This document shows, piece by piece, positions 7,424-14,194 of a DNA stretch of 17,073 nucleotides. The stretch covers positions 1 through 17,073 of the forward strand of contig JANXNM010000147.1 of assembly GCA_025354065.1 (NCBI GenBank), in the 5' to 3' direction. Every line of letters begins with the position of its first letter. Within the stretch, counting starts at the first letter, position 1. Below the pieces are notes generated by a model, which had not been told where the DNA came from, searched no databases, and worked only from the letters and a program-made list of their open reading frames with translations. The translations under genes and the position numbers were made by a program. This DNA is from Synechococcales cyanobacterium 340R_concoct_173_sub. Lineage in GTDB: Bacteria; Cyanobacteriota; Cyanobacteriia; Leptolyngbyales; Leptolyngbyaceae.

Positions 7424-8200
7424 ATGAACCTAGGCAAAATCTTGTTAATCGAAGATGAAGAACTCATCCGGGAAACCGTTGCCCTTGCTCTCACCGAAGA
7501 AGGCTATGACGTAACCACGGCGGCGGACGGAAAAACTGCCTTAGAAATTCTTCGTCTAAATCCCCCAAACCAGGATAGTACGCCGGAATTACAACCTGAT
7601 TTGGTGATTTTAGACTTAATGCTGCCTAATATTAATGGACTTGATTTGTGTCGGCTCTTGCGGCGACAGGGTAGCACCGTCCCGATTTTGATGCTGAGCG
7701 CTAAGGGGACGGAGACCGATCGGGTCGTGGGCTTGGAAGTCGGTGCAGACGATTATTTGACTAAGCCCTTCGGGATGCGAGAATTGGTGGCCCGCTGCCG
7801 TGCATTGTTGCGTCGCCAGCACCAGTTTCAGCCGCCGTCCTCGACAAATAGCGTAAATAACAGTGGATCGATCGTGGTCCCTGAGAATATCCCCAAAGCG
7901 CCACCCAGTCTTTCATATCAAGACATTGGCATGTATCCAGAAGAGTGCCGTGTGATTGTCCGCAATGTTGAAATCAATTTATCTCCCAAAGAATATAAGA
8001 TTTTAGAATTGTTTTTACGCCATCCCAAACGGGTATGGTCGCGAGATCAACTTCTAGAGCGGGTGTGGGGCCATGACTTCATTGGTGACAGCAAGACTGT
8101 GGATGTTCATATTCGTTGGTTACGTGAAAAGCTCGAACTCGATCCCAGCCGTCCCATCCACTTAGTTACGGTGCGAGGCTTCGGCTATCGACTCGGTTAA
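7424..8200 (+). CDS. sphR: OmpR/PhoB-type response regulator, SphR-like
   Basis: A DNA-binding response regulator, probably activated by the adjacent kinase. The 258-residue protein has an N-terminal receiver domain (about 3-130). Acidic residues are E10/D11, the phospho-acceptor is Asp64 in VILDLMLPNINGLDL, Ser92 lies in MLSAKG and Lys114 in TKPFG. A linker of about 30 residues (133-162) follows, then a winged-helix output domain (about 168-257) ending VTVRGFGYRLG. Pairing with a PAS kinase that has a single N-terminal hydrophobic segment, together with the overall sequence, resembles cyanobacterial SphR, the phosphate-limitation regulator. I could not find a convincing Pho box in the window, so this assignment is tentative. 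The start is supported by GGAG at 7414-7417, 6 nt upstream. Confidence 0.8.
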   Translation: MNLGKILLIEDEELIRETVALALTEEGYDVTTAADGKTALEILRLNPPNQDSTPELQPDLVILDLMLPNINGLDLCRLLRRQGSTVPILMLSAKGTETDRVVGLEVGADDYLTKPFGMRELVARCRALLRRQHQFQPPSSTNSVNNSGSIVVPENIPKAPPSLSYQDIGMYPEECRVIVRNVEINLSPKEYKILELFLRHPKRVWSRDQLLERVWGHDFIGDSKTVDVHIRWLREKLELDPSRPIHLVTVRGFGYRLG

Positions 8201-8206
8201 CCCTGT

Positions 8207-8248
8207 CGTTTGAAATATTTCGTTTAAAACATTTCGTTTGAAACATGT
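8207..8248. repeat. Three tandem 14-bp direct repeats between regulator and kinase
   Basis: CGTTTGAAATATTT (8207-8220), CGTTTAAAACATTT (8221-8234) and CGTTTGAAACATGT (8235-8248) follow head to tail, starting 6 bp after the response-regulator stop and ending about 108 bp before the kinase start. The common core is CGTTT(G/A)AAA. OmpR-type regulators bind direct repeats, so an operator is conceivable. The 14-bp period does not match the usual 10-11 bp spacing, and slippage-generated repeats are equally possible. Confidence 0.6.
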
Positions 8249-8356
8249 ATTGCAGCTTGCGCTAGAAGACCTGATTGCTGGAGTACGCTAATCTATAGTT
8301 TCTTTGCGATCGTTCAGTTGACCAGAAATTTGAGTGGAGTCTAGGTAACTGTTTTG

Positions 8357-9853
8357 GTGGAATTCTTATTAGGGTTGGGAATTGGGAGCTTGGGGCTGCT
8401 GATTTATCGAATGCGTTTGTTGAACACCTTGCAACGAGCTACCAATAGCGTCAGTCAGGACTGTCTGGGATCTAAATTGCAAAATAAGGCGATCGATGAC
8501 CGTGAGGATTCACATGACGATTTAAACCGCCGCCGATCGTCCGACAAAACCACCGGATCGTTATCCGTCACGACCCAGCTTCTCCGGTCCCTAGAGCTAT
8601 TACGACAGCGGAATCTTTTTTTAGAAGAACAAGTTTCGGACTGGAAGGCGATTGTCTCGACTTTGCCTGTGGGCTACTTTCAAGTGGATGAAGATAATCA
8701 ATTGATTTGGAGCAATTCGCCCGCCCTTGAATTGCTCAACATTCAGGACTACAACATGGATGAGCCTCGGTTGCTGCTGGAAGTCGTGCGATCCTATGAT
8801 TTGGATTCATTAATAGACCAAGCCCGATCGAGGAATCGAGTTTGTCAGCGCGAATGGAACCACTATCCCGCCTCGGTGAATGTCGCCCACGTTACTAGCC
8901 CGACGGCTCATCCTTTACGGGCTTATGCGTTGCCGCTTCAAGGAGGCAATCAAGTGGGCGTGATTTTGGAAAGTCGTGCAGAAGCCCAAACTCTGTCGCA
9001 GCAACGCGATCGGTGGACATCAGACGTAGCCCACGAATTAAAAACTCCGCTCACCTCCATCCGTCTCGTCGCCGAAACGTTGCAATCTCGCCTAGAACCG
9101 CCATTGCGAACTTGGGTCGATCGATTATTGGTGGAAAGTATTCGGCTTAGTACTTTAGTTCAGGAAATTCTTGACCTGAGCCATTTGGAAACCGCTGGCA
9201 CCCGGCCTCTAAAAGCAACCGTTATTGATTTGCCTGAATTAATTCGATCGGCATGGCTGACCTTAGAGCCGATCGCCAGTGCCAAGCTGATTACCCTGAC
9301 GTATAAAGGGCCGGACGCGCTGCGGCTTCAAGGTGAAGATGCCCGATTACACCGAGTATTGGTTAATCTACTCGACAATAGTATTAAATACACATTGCCT
9401 GAGCGTCCTATTTTGATTCAGCTTAGTTTGATTCAAGATCCCGCCATGATCAATGGAAATAGAAGCATCGAGGCAGATGTAAAACCGCGTACTACTGCGA
9501 CCTTGATTCAAATCGATTTAATTGATGGCGGCGTTGGGTTTCCAGAAGAAGATTTACCGTTTGTATTTGAACGATTTTATCGAGCTGATCCGTCGCGTTG
9601 TAGAAACACTGAAACCTATGTATATAGTCAAGATGTATATAGTCAAGACGATCGATCTATAATTACAAACAAATCTCTTTCTTCGCGTCTCCAAACCCAA
9701 ATCCCAATTCAACCGTTTCAACCCAGCAGCGGTAGTGGTCTCGGGCTAGCGATCGTCCGCCAAATTGTGGAATTACACAAGGGAACGATCACGGCCCGTA
9801 ATCATCCCGAAGGTGGCGCTTGGATACAGATTCGGTTGCCGCAGAAACAATAG
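8357..9853 (+). CDS. sphS: PAS-containing sensor histidine kinase, SphS-like
   Basis: Membrane-associated sensor kinase, likely partner of the preceding regulator. It has one N-terminal hydrophobic segment (about 2-20), a variable linker, a PAS domain (about 95-205, beginning LPVGYFQVDEDNQLIWSN) and a HisKA domain with phospho-acceptor His227 in VAHELKTPLTS. The HATPase_c domain has N-box LVNLLDNSIKYT (336-347), G1 box DGGVGF (391-396), F-box FVFERFYRADPSR (403-415) and G2 box GSGLGLAIV (460-468). This architecture matches cyanobacterial SphS. Between F- and G2-boxes there is a roughly 40-residue insertion (about 416-457), and about 20 extra residues sit before the G1 box. Both lie in the ATP-lid neighbourhood and make the protein longer than the family norm. 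Residue numbers count from the in-frame TTG at 8354; I prefer GTG at 8357. Confidence 0.82.
   Translation: MEFLLGLGIGSLGLLIYRMRLLNTLQRATNSVSQDCLGSKLQNKAIDDREDSHDDLNRRRSSDKTTGSLSVTTQLLRSLELLRQRNLFLEEQVSDWKAIVSTLPVGYFQVDEDNQLIWSNSPALELLNIQDYNMDEPRLLLEVVRSYDLDSLIDQARSRNRVCQREWNHYPASVNVAHVTSPTAHPLRAYALPLQGGNQVGVILESRAEAQTLSQQRDRWTSDVAHELKTPLTSIRLVAETLQSRLEPPLRTWVDRLLVESIRLSTLVQEILDLSHLETAGTRPLKATVIDLPELIRSAWLTLEPIASAKLITLTYKGPDALRLQGEDARLHRVLVNLLDNSIKYTLPERPILIQLSLIQDPAMINGNRSIEADVKPRTTATLIQIDLIDGGVGFPEEDLPFVFERFYRADPSRCRNTETYVYSQDVYSQDDRSIITNKSLSSRLQTQIPIQPFQPSSGSGLGLAIVRQIVELHKGTITARNHPEGGAWIQIRLPQKQ
9620..9648 (+). repeat. 15-bp in-frame tandem duplication in kinase gene
   Basis: GTATATAGTCAAGAT at 9620-9634 is repeated at 9635-9648 with the last base changed. 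It encodes VYSQD twice (residues 423-432) inside the unusual insertion of the kinase ATP-binding domain, and so marks recent slippage growth of that loop. Confidence 0.85.
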
Positions 9854-9901
9854 AGATTCTGCGATTCTGCTCCGAATTCTACAGGGGGTTAAATAGATCT
9901 C

Positions 9902-10549
9902 CTAACCGCGCCGCGCCTGCAATTTCCGATAGACATCTTTAATATTTACATGGTGTGCCGCTAGTCCAACCAGGGTGTGATAGAACAAATCTGCTACTTC
10001 CCCAGCAATATCATCTTTGTCATTATCTTTGAATGCCATGATTACTTCCGCGCATTCTTCACCCACTTTTTTCAAAATACTATTGTCGCCGCCTGCTAAG
10101 AGCTTGCACGTATAAGACTTTGGATCGGGATGATCGCGCCGATCGCAAATCACTTCAAACACTTGCGACAATGTATCTGCTGGAGGAGCAACCACCGCGC
10201 CATCGATTTGATGGAAACAGCTTCGGGCACCCGTATGACAAGCAATATCGCCTACTTGTTCCACTATGACCAATAAGGCATCACTGTCGCAGTCATAGCG
10301 AATTGTTTTGACCTTTTGTTGATGACCGGACGTTGCGCCTTTATGCCAAAATTCCTGACGCGATCGACTCCAAAACCACGTTTCACCGCTTTCTAATGTC
10401 TTATTTAATGACTCAGCATTCATCCAAGCCATCATCAGCACGGTGCCATCTAGGTGATCTTGAACGATCGCAGGCACTAAGCCCTGATCGTTATATTGAA
10501 TCCGATCGACCGGAACTGAACCTATAAGATTTTTCTGCACAACAGCCAT
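9902..10549 (-). CDS. hisIE: Bifunctional phosphoribosyl-AMP cyclohydrolase / phosphoribosyl-ATP pyrophosphatase
   Basis: Catalyses steps 2 and 3 of histidine synthesis: hydrolysis of PR-ATP to PR-AMP (HisE) and opening of the purine ring of PR-AMP (HisI). The 215-residue protein has an N-terminal HisI domain (about 15-118) with [28 protein letters not shown] (61-76), the metal-binding Asp cluster DCDSD (86-90) and the zinc cysteines Cys104 and Cys111. The C-terminal HisE domain (about 128-212) carries [15 protein letters not shown] (160-174) and EVADLFYH (184-191). All expected catalytic motifs are present. An AGAAGGG sequence precedes the ATG closely. It converges on the kinase with a 48-bp gap and is divergent from the exported protein at 10734. 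No other his genes are adjacent. Confidence 0.96.
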   Translation of the reverse strand: MAVVQKNLIGSVPVDRIQYNDQGLVPAIVQDHLDGTVLMMAWMNAESLNKTLESGETWFWSRSRQEFWHKGATSGHQQKVKTIRYDCDSDALLVIVEQVGDIACHTGARSCFHQIDGAVVAPPADTLSQVFEVICDRRDHPDPKSYTCKLLAGGDNSILKKVGEECAEVIMAFKDNDKDDIAGEVADLFYHTLVGLAAHHVNIKDVYRKLQARRG

Positions 10550-10733
10550 ACCCTTCTCGACTCCGATCGCATTTGCGAGATCTTCAATATTTAGAGACTT
10601 AAACTAGCATAAGACACTTCGCAGAAGACTTCGACATCCCTTTGCTATATCGCCGTCACACCCCAACCACATGCAGCAGCCATTCTGAATTCACCACTTT
10701 CTCATTTATAACCTCCTTATTTCCTGATACCCT

Positions 10734-11237
10734 ATGACAAAAATTAAATTCTCCCTTGCGACCGCTAGCACCGCCATAATCCTGACGATCGTTCTGATGA
10801 GCAGCGGCCTCTTACTTGCTATTTTAGCTGACGACATCGACCTGCCCGACGGTCCCCGCACCGCATCAGCCTGCACTCAAACTTGGCCGACCGCTATTCC
10901 TAGTGATATCATTCCAACCGTCGTGCAACCCACCAAAATCGTAGTCCAACCTTGGAAAGGCCGTCACCATGTTTACGCCGAATTCCCGCTTCCCAGTCAT
11001 AGCTATTACGTCAACGATCGTTTTCGCGTCAACTTTGGTAATTTAGGCGATTTTTGTGGGGGTGTCACCTCTCCAGATAATCCTAATTCTCAGCCCGTTG
11101 CGATCGCCCGTCTTCGGACTCGCACAGCACTTTGGCTAATTTCTCAAGGTCAATTAAATGCGTTAAATCAAGCCCAAAATTGGCAATTGGAAATTATTCC
11201 AAGAGAAAAACTTGCCGCTGCTCATTCAGGATTTTAA
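10734..11237 (+). CDS. Exported protein of unknown function
   Basis: A 167-residue protein I do not recognise. It starts with a basic residue pair and a long hydrophobic run (about 8-31, ending LLLAILA), which is either a signal peptide cleaved near Ala32 or an N-terminal anchor. The remainder is hydrophilic with Pro-rich stretches (49-66), a central WKGRHHVYAEFPLPSHSYYV segment and two cysteines (47 and 108) that could form a disulphide outside the cytoplasm. The last part, RLRTRTALWLISQGQLNALN, may be helical. Codon use and composition look like its neighbours. No Shine-Dalgarno sequence is visible before the ATG. It is divergent from hisIE with 184 bp between and is followed by about 800 bp of decayed DNA. 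Confidence 0.65.
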   Translation: MTKIKFSLATASTAIILTIVLMSSGLLLAILADDIDLPDGPRTASACTQTWPTAIPSDIIPTVVQPTKIVVQPWKGRHHVYAEFPLPSHSYYVNDRFRVNFGNLGDFCGGVTSPDNPNSQPVAIARLRTRTALWLISQGQLNALNQAQNWQLEIIPREKLAAAHSGF

Positions 11238-11380
11238 AAAACGGTCGGCTTTTATCTAGGATTTCTCGATATTAGATTGATTTAACAACTAAATTTTTAT
11301 TCATAACAAAGTAGATGACTTTCAAATCAATTTATAAGTCTACGATCGTCTTGTAATAGGGTAAATTTTTGAGTATTTGA

Positions 11381-11757
11381 GCCTTGCCATTGTATGAATC
11401 AGCCTTGGAAATCAATCGATCGGAGTTAGGCGATCGGCATCCCGATACCGCTGGGAATTTGTTTAATTTTGCAGCGCTCTATTACAATACGCAGCAATAT
11501 CATCAAGCACTATCATTCAACAAGCACTCCAAAGTTACATCCCAACACTAGGAGAAGATCATCCAAGAACTCAAAATGCAAAAGGCTGGCTCCAATCAAT
11601 TCAAGAACAACTTGGGAAAGATGAGAGTATTTCATATTTAAGCCAAAAAAGTGCAATTCTACAAGCCATTCTTCTACTCGAAAAATCCCTCGGGGTAAAT
11701 CATCCGATTAATCAAGCCAAACGGCAGGAACTCTATCAGCTACGGGCAAAAATGTAG
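11381..11757 (+). pseudogene. Frameshifted kinesin-light-chain-type TPR protein remnant
   Basis: One frame from 11381 encodes ALPLYESALEINRSELGDRH followed by PDTAGNLFNFAALYYNTQQY, a classic KLC-type tetratricopeptide repeat (family consensus ALPLYEQALEIRRSQLGxxHPDTA). That frame stops at a TAG near 11543. The sequence continues in another frame from about 11518 with LQSYIPTLGEDHPRTQNAK and a C-terminal segment with KSLGVNHPINQAKRQELYQ, ending in TAG at 11755-11757. A stop lies immediately upstream of 11381. So the N-terminal repeats and any effector domain are missing, and at least one frameshift separates the halves. In cyanobacteria such TPRs are often the C-terminal part of NB-ARC/STAND or CHAT proteins. 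Confidence 0.8.
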
Positions 11758-11834
11758 AAGCGATCGTTACGGGAGTAGATGGGAAATTGGTCGGTTGTTG
11801 CGAAGGGGCGTTTGCGAAGCCTCCCGGAACGGAA

Positions 11835-11945
11835 ATCCCCCTAAATCCTTCTTGGTAAAGGGGACTTTGAGAAAGAGCCTAAATCATCATCAATCTTGAA
11901 CCCCAAGATACTTCGGTTCCCTCTTTCCAAGCGGGTTAGGGGGAT
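11835..11945. mobile_element. MITE-like palindromic repeat
   Basis: ATCCCCCTAA at 11835-11844 is inverted as TTAGGGGGAT at 11936-11945. The arms continue imperfectly inwards for about 30 bp: the left arm has TTCTTGGTAAAGGGGAC, and the right arm on the opposite strand reads GCTTGGAAAGAGGGAAC. The whole unit of 111 bp resembles the small non-coding palindromic elements common in cyanobacterial intergenic DNA. No coding capacity was seen and no target-site duplication could be confirmed. Confidence 0.6.
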
Positions 11946-11952
11946 CGGGACT

Positions 11953-11984
11953 GAATTGAGAATGAGGAATTGAGAATTGAGAAA
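11953..11984. repeat. GAATTGAGAAT-type short tandem repeat
   Basis: Consecutive variants of (G)AATTGAGAATGAG lie directly downstream of the palindromic element. Such AATTGAGAAT arrays are a frequent low-complexity filler in cyanobacterial intergenic DNA. No function can be inferred. Confidence 0.6.
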
Positions 11985-12040
11985 GGACACGCTATCGTTG
12001 CGTTAGAATGTAAGAATGATCACAAGGAGCGAAGAATACC

Positions 12041-12181
12041 ATGGACCTCCAAAGTCCCGCCATTCTGACCCTAGAACAAATTCGTCAACGCCACGATGGT
12101 GAATGGGTTTTAATCGCCTATACCGAACTCGATCGCAAGAACCTTGCCGATCGTCGTCGCTCATGTCAATGTGCCTTGTAA
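12041..12181 (+). pseudogene. Truncated small cyanobacterial protein upstream of GST
   Basis: A 46-codon frame with a good ribosome site (AAGGAG at 12024-12029, 11 nt upstream) begins MDLQSPAILTLEQIRQRHDG and continues EWVLIAYTELD. That pattern resembles a cyanobacterial family of uncharacterised proteins of about 70-90 residues whose N-terminus has an EIRQxYxGEWVLIxxxELD motif. After TELD the sequence degenerates into a basic, Cys-containing tail. Another frame just downstream gives LPIVVAHVNVP, similar to how the family would continue (VxAHS). This suggests a frameshift followed by truncation. It ends 17 bp before the GST start, so it may still act as a short leader frame. Family recognition is from memory. 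Confidence 0.45.
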
Positions 12182-12198
12182 ACTGAGGAGAAAAGTTG

Positions 12199-12870
12199 AT
12201 GATTATTGTCCATCACTTGAATAATTCTAGATCCCAGCGGGTGCTCTGGCTGCTAGAGGAACTTGGCGTAGAGTATGAAGTCAAGCGCTACGATCGCGAC
12301 CCAACTACGATGTTTGCTCCTGAGTCGTTACGTGCAGTGCATCCATTAGGTAAGTCCCCGGTGATTACTGATGGCGCGATGACTTTAGCTGAATCTGGTG
12401 CCATTATTGAGTATTTAGTTGACCGTTACGGTGACGGACGACTTGCTCCCCCGATTGGCACACCGGAACACTTGCGATACATCTACTGGCTACATTATGC
12501 CGAAGGTTCTGCAATGCCCCTGCTAGTGTTGAGATTAATCTTTAACAAAATTGAAGCAAGTCCAATGCCATTTTTTGTTCGACCGATCGCTCGCCTGATT
12601 GTCGATCGCGTCAGAAAATCATTTATTGAGCCTCAAATCGCCCTACATTTAGGCTACCTAGAAGCAGAACTTGAGAAAAGCCTATGGTTTGTGGATAGTG
12701 AGTTCACCGCAGCCGATATTCAGATGAGCTTTCCATTGGAAGCGTCGGCGGCACGGTCAGGATTGGACATCAGCCGACCGAAACTGATGGGCTTTCTAGA
12801 TCGCATTCATGCCCGTCCCGCATACCGCCGTGCCTTAGAACGCGGTGGGGAATATGTACTGATGAATTAA
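12199..12870 (+). CDS. Glutathione S-transferase family protein
   Basis: A cytosolic GST-fold protein of 223 residues, expected to conjugate glutathione to electrophiles or to reduce hydroperoxides; the substrate is unknown. The N-terminal thioredoxin-like domain (about 1-78) has Ser10 in HLNNSRSQRVLWLLEE as the likely glutathione-activating residue, cis-Pro54 in GKSPVITDG and the glutathione-binding Glu65-Ser66 in LAESGAIIEYL. The all-helical C-terminal domain follows and contains FVDSEFTAADIQMSFPL, the conserved N-capping (S/T)xxD helix. The ATG at 12199 is preferred over the adjacent in-frame TTG (12196) because GAGGAG at 12185-12190 is 8 nt away. It stands next to decayed DNA but is itself intact. 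Confidence 0.93.
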   Translation: MIIVHHLNNSRSQRVLWLLEELGVEYEVKRYDRDPTTMFAPESLRAVHPLGKSPVITDGAMTLAESGAIIEYLVDRYGDGRLAPPIGTPEHLRYIYWLHYAEGSAMPLLVLRLIFNKIEASPMPFFVRPIARLIVDRVRKSFIEPQIALHLGYLEAELEKSLWFVDSEFTAADIQMSFPLEASAARSGLDISRPKLMGFLDRIHARPAYRRALERGGEYVLMN

Positions 12871-12936
12871 TTGGACTCTTTCAAATAGATGATCTTTGAG
12901 TCGCGATCGCCGTTACTCTCAAAACCAATATTTCCT

Positions 12937-13887
12937 TTAATTTCTGGTCAGAGCATGACGCTGAAGAAAGTCCCAAACTTTCTCAGTCGTATCACCGAAA
13001 ACGGATTGTCCGTAGCTTCCTCCTGTCCAAACGTGTCCGGCACCCTCAAGCGCAACCAATCTTACTTCTGTTCCAACTTGGCATGAGTAATGGGTCACCT
13101 TAACCACTTTTGAGGATTGTTCGATCTGGGGTGGCGATGAGCAGACATTGTGGCGCTGCCAAAAATCGAACACAGTGGGAATGGACGGAAGGGAAAGGTT
13201 TCGACCAATACGAACGTCGGGACCAGCACCGCCTTGCCAAGGAACGACCCGATCGGCAGTACCGTTGACCATTAGGACAGGAATGGGCTGCTGAGTTTGG
13301 CAATGTATCGCAAATTGATCCGGTAATGAAGCCGCAACCGTGGCGATCGCAGCGATCCCGTTCGGAGCTTCACATGCTAGCTTCTGTGCGAGAATGCCGC
13401 CATTCGATAATCCCACTACGTAAATTCGCTGTGAATCAATAGAGCGAATCTGCTGCACTTGACGAATCAGGGTGTGGACAAACGCAACATTATCTTCATC
13501 AGATAGACCTGAAACGTTCCATTTTTGCTTAAGTCCATCCGGATAAACTACAACAAAACCAGCTTGATCCGCGAGTTGATTCAGGGCTGTTTTATCTGCC
13601 ATTTCTTTGCCCTGCATTCCTGACCCATGCAGAGCCACGATTAGGGGAAGCGCATGAGAAGGGGACTCAGCGGCGGGAGTATGAAGATAATAGGTTCGGA
13701 GTAGACCTTGATCGCGTAAGGTTCCTGAAACATCACCTTTGAATGAAGGCGTTTGAGTGGTTGTTTGCAAGGAAGTATCCTTCAAACTTGAGAAGCGAGT
13801 TGTTTTTGCTTGGCTCAAAGTTAAAAAGCTACTAGTGAGAGCAGCGATTCCAAGCGCAAATAGGGAATAATAAGCAAATCTTTTCAT
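12937..13887 (-). CDS. Secreted LpqC/PHB-depolymerase-like esterase
   Basis: An alpha/beta-hydrolase of the esterase/PHB-depolymerase (LpqC) family, probably exported and cleaving ester bonds in polyesters or feruloyl-type substrates; the true substrate is unknown. The 316-residue protein starts with a signal peptide (about 1-27, cleavage after SQA). The oxyanion region is LIVALHGSG (82-90). The catalytic triad is Ser161 in GLSNGG, Asp212 in VNGTADRVVPW and His285 in LEGAGHVWTGG. Family markers YPDGLKQKWNV (115-125) and a C-terminal DFWQRHNVC are also present, and Cys249 and Cys269 could form a disulphide. The gene is complete. It is convergent with the GST gene. No clear Shine-Dalgarno sequence precedes the ATG. 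Confidence 0.9.
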   Translation of the reverse strand: MKRFAYYSLFALGIAALTSSFLTLSQAKTTRFSSLKDTSLQTTTQTPSFKGDVSGTLRDQGLLRTYYLHTPAAESPSHALPLIVALHGSGMQGKEMADKTALNQLADQAGFVVVYPDGLKQKWNVSGLSDEDNVAFVHTLIRQVQQIRSIDSQRIYVVGLSNGGILAQKLACEAPNGIAAIATVAASLPDQFAIHCQTQQPIPVLMVNGTADRVVPWQGGAGPDVRIGRNLSLPSIPTVFDFWQRHNVCSSPPQIEQSSKVVKVTHYSCQVGTEVRLVALEGAGHVWTGGSYGQSVFGDTTEKVWDFLQRHALTRN

Positions 13888-13974
13888 TTTATACTATGTG
13901 TTATTGAATCATGGTTTTTTATATGATGCTTAGTGTATTAATTTCACGTTTATATTGCGAATCTTGAATCGTAC

Positions 13975-14094
13975 TCATAGCAATGATTCTGATATATACG
14001 GACACTTCTGAAACGCAATTAGAGCAAGGGTTTTATCGAATAGGACTTCTTCAGCAGTAAACTGCGGTAGCGCTTCGGTATCACTTAATAACAT
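13975..14094 (-). CDS. Possible 39-residue protein or gene remnant
   Basis: A minus-strand frame begins at ATG 14092-14094, inside the arm of the inverted repeat, and ends at TGA 13975-13977. It reads MLLSDTEALPQFTAEEVLFD then KTLALIAFQKCPYISESLL. Its composition is protein-like, but I do not recognise it, there is no ribosome site, and an in-frame TAA lies 8 codons upstream. It may be the C-terminal remnant of a larger lost gene. Confidence 0.3.
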   Translation of the reverse strand: MLLSDTEALPQFTAEEVLFDKTLALIAFQKCPYISESLL

Positions 14095-14134
14095 ATGGCC
14101 GATCGGCAACTTATTTTACCGATCGGCCATATGT
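14091..14134. terminator. Perfect 16-bp inverted repeat (hairpin)
   Basis: ACATATGGCCGATCGG (14091-14106) and CCGATCGGCCATATGT (14119-14134) are perfect inverted copies separated by 12 nt. The arms themselves contain the palindromes CATATG and CCGATCGG. It lies about 60 bp downstream of the stop of the beta-barrel protein gene on the minus strand, so a transcription terminator or 3'-end-stabilising hairpin for that gene is the simplest reading. There is no classical T-tract. A protein-binding site or small dispersed palindrome is also possible. A secondary 8-bp inverted pair, ACACTTCT (14002-14009)/AGAAGTGT (14145-14152), flanks it. Confidence 0.6.
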
Positions 14135-14194
14135 CAACAATTCTAGAAGTGTTCAACGAAGTCTAGATTTACTATGATCAGACGATCGCCGCCC

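Noticed and set aside
8190..8215. Possible Pho box (GTTAACC-like) at the end of the regulator gene
   Set aside because: Only one half site is present, part of it is within the coding sequence, and the 14-bp repeats that follow do not match the 8-bp Pho-box repeat.
8207..8248. CRISPR-like array
   Set aside because: The three 14-bp units are directly abutted, with no spacers and no cas genes.
10711..10718. Perfect AAGGAGGT Shine-Dalgarno on the minus strand between hisIE and the exported protein
   Set aside because: The frames that follow stop after about 4 to 14 codons, so no gene or leader peptide can be supported.
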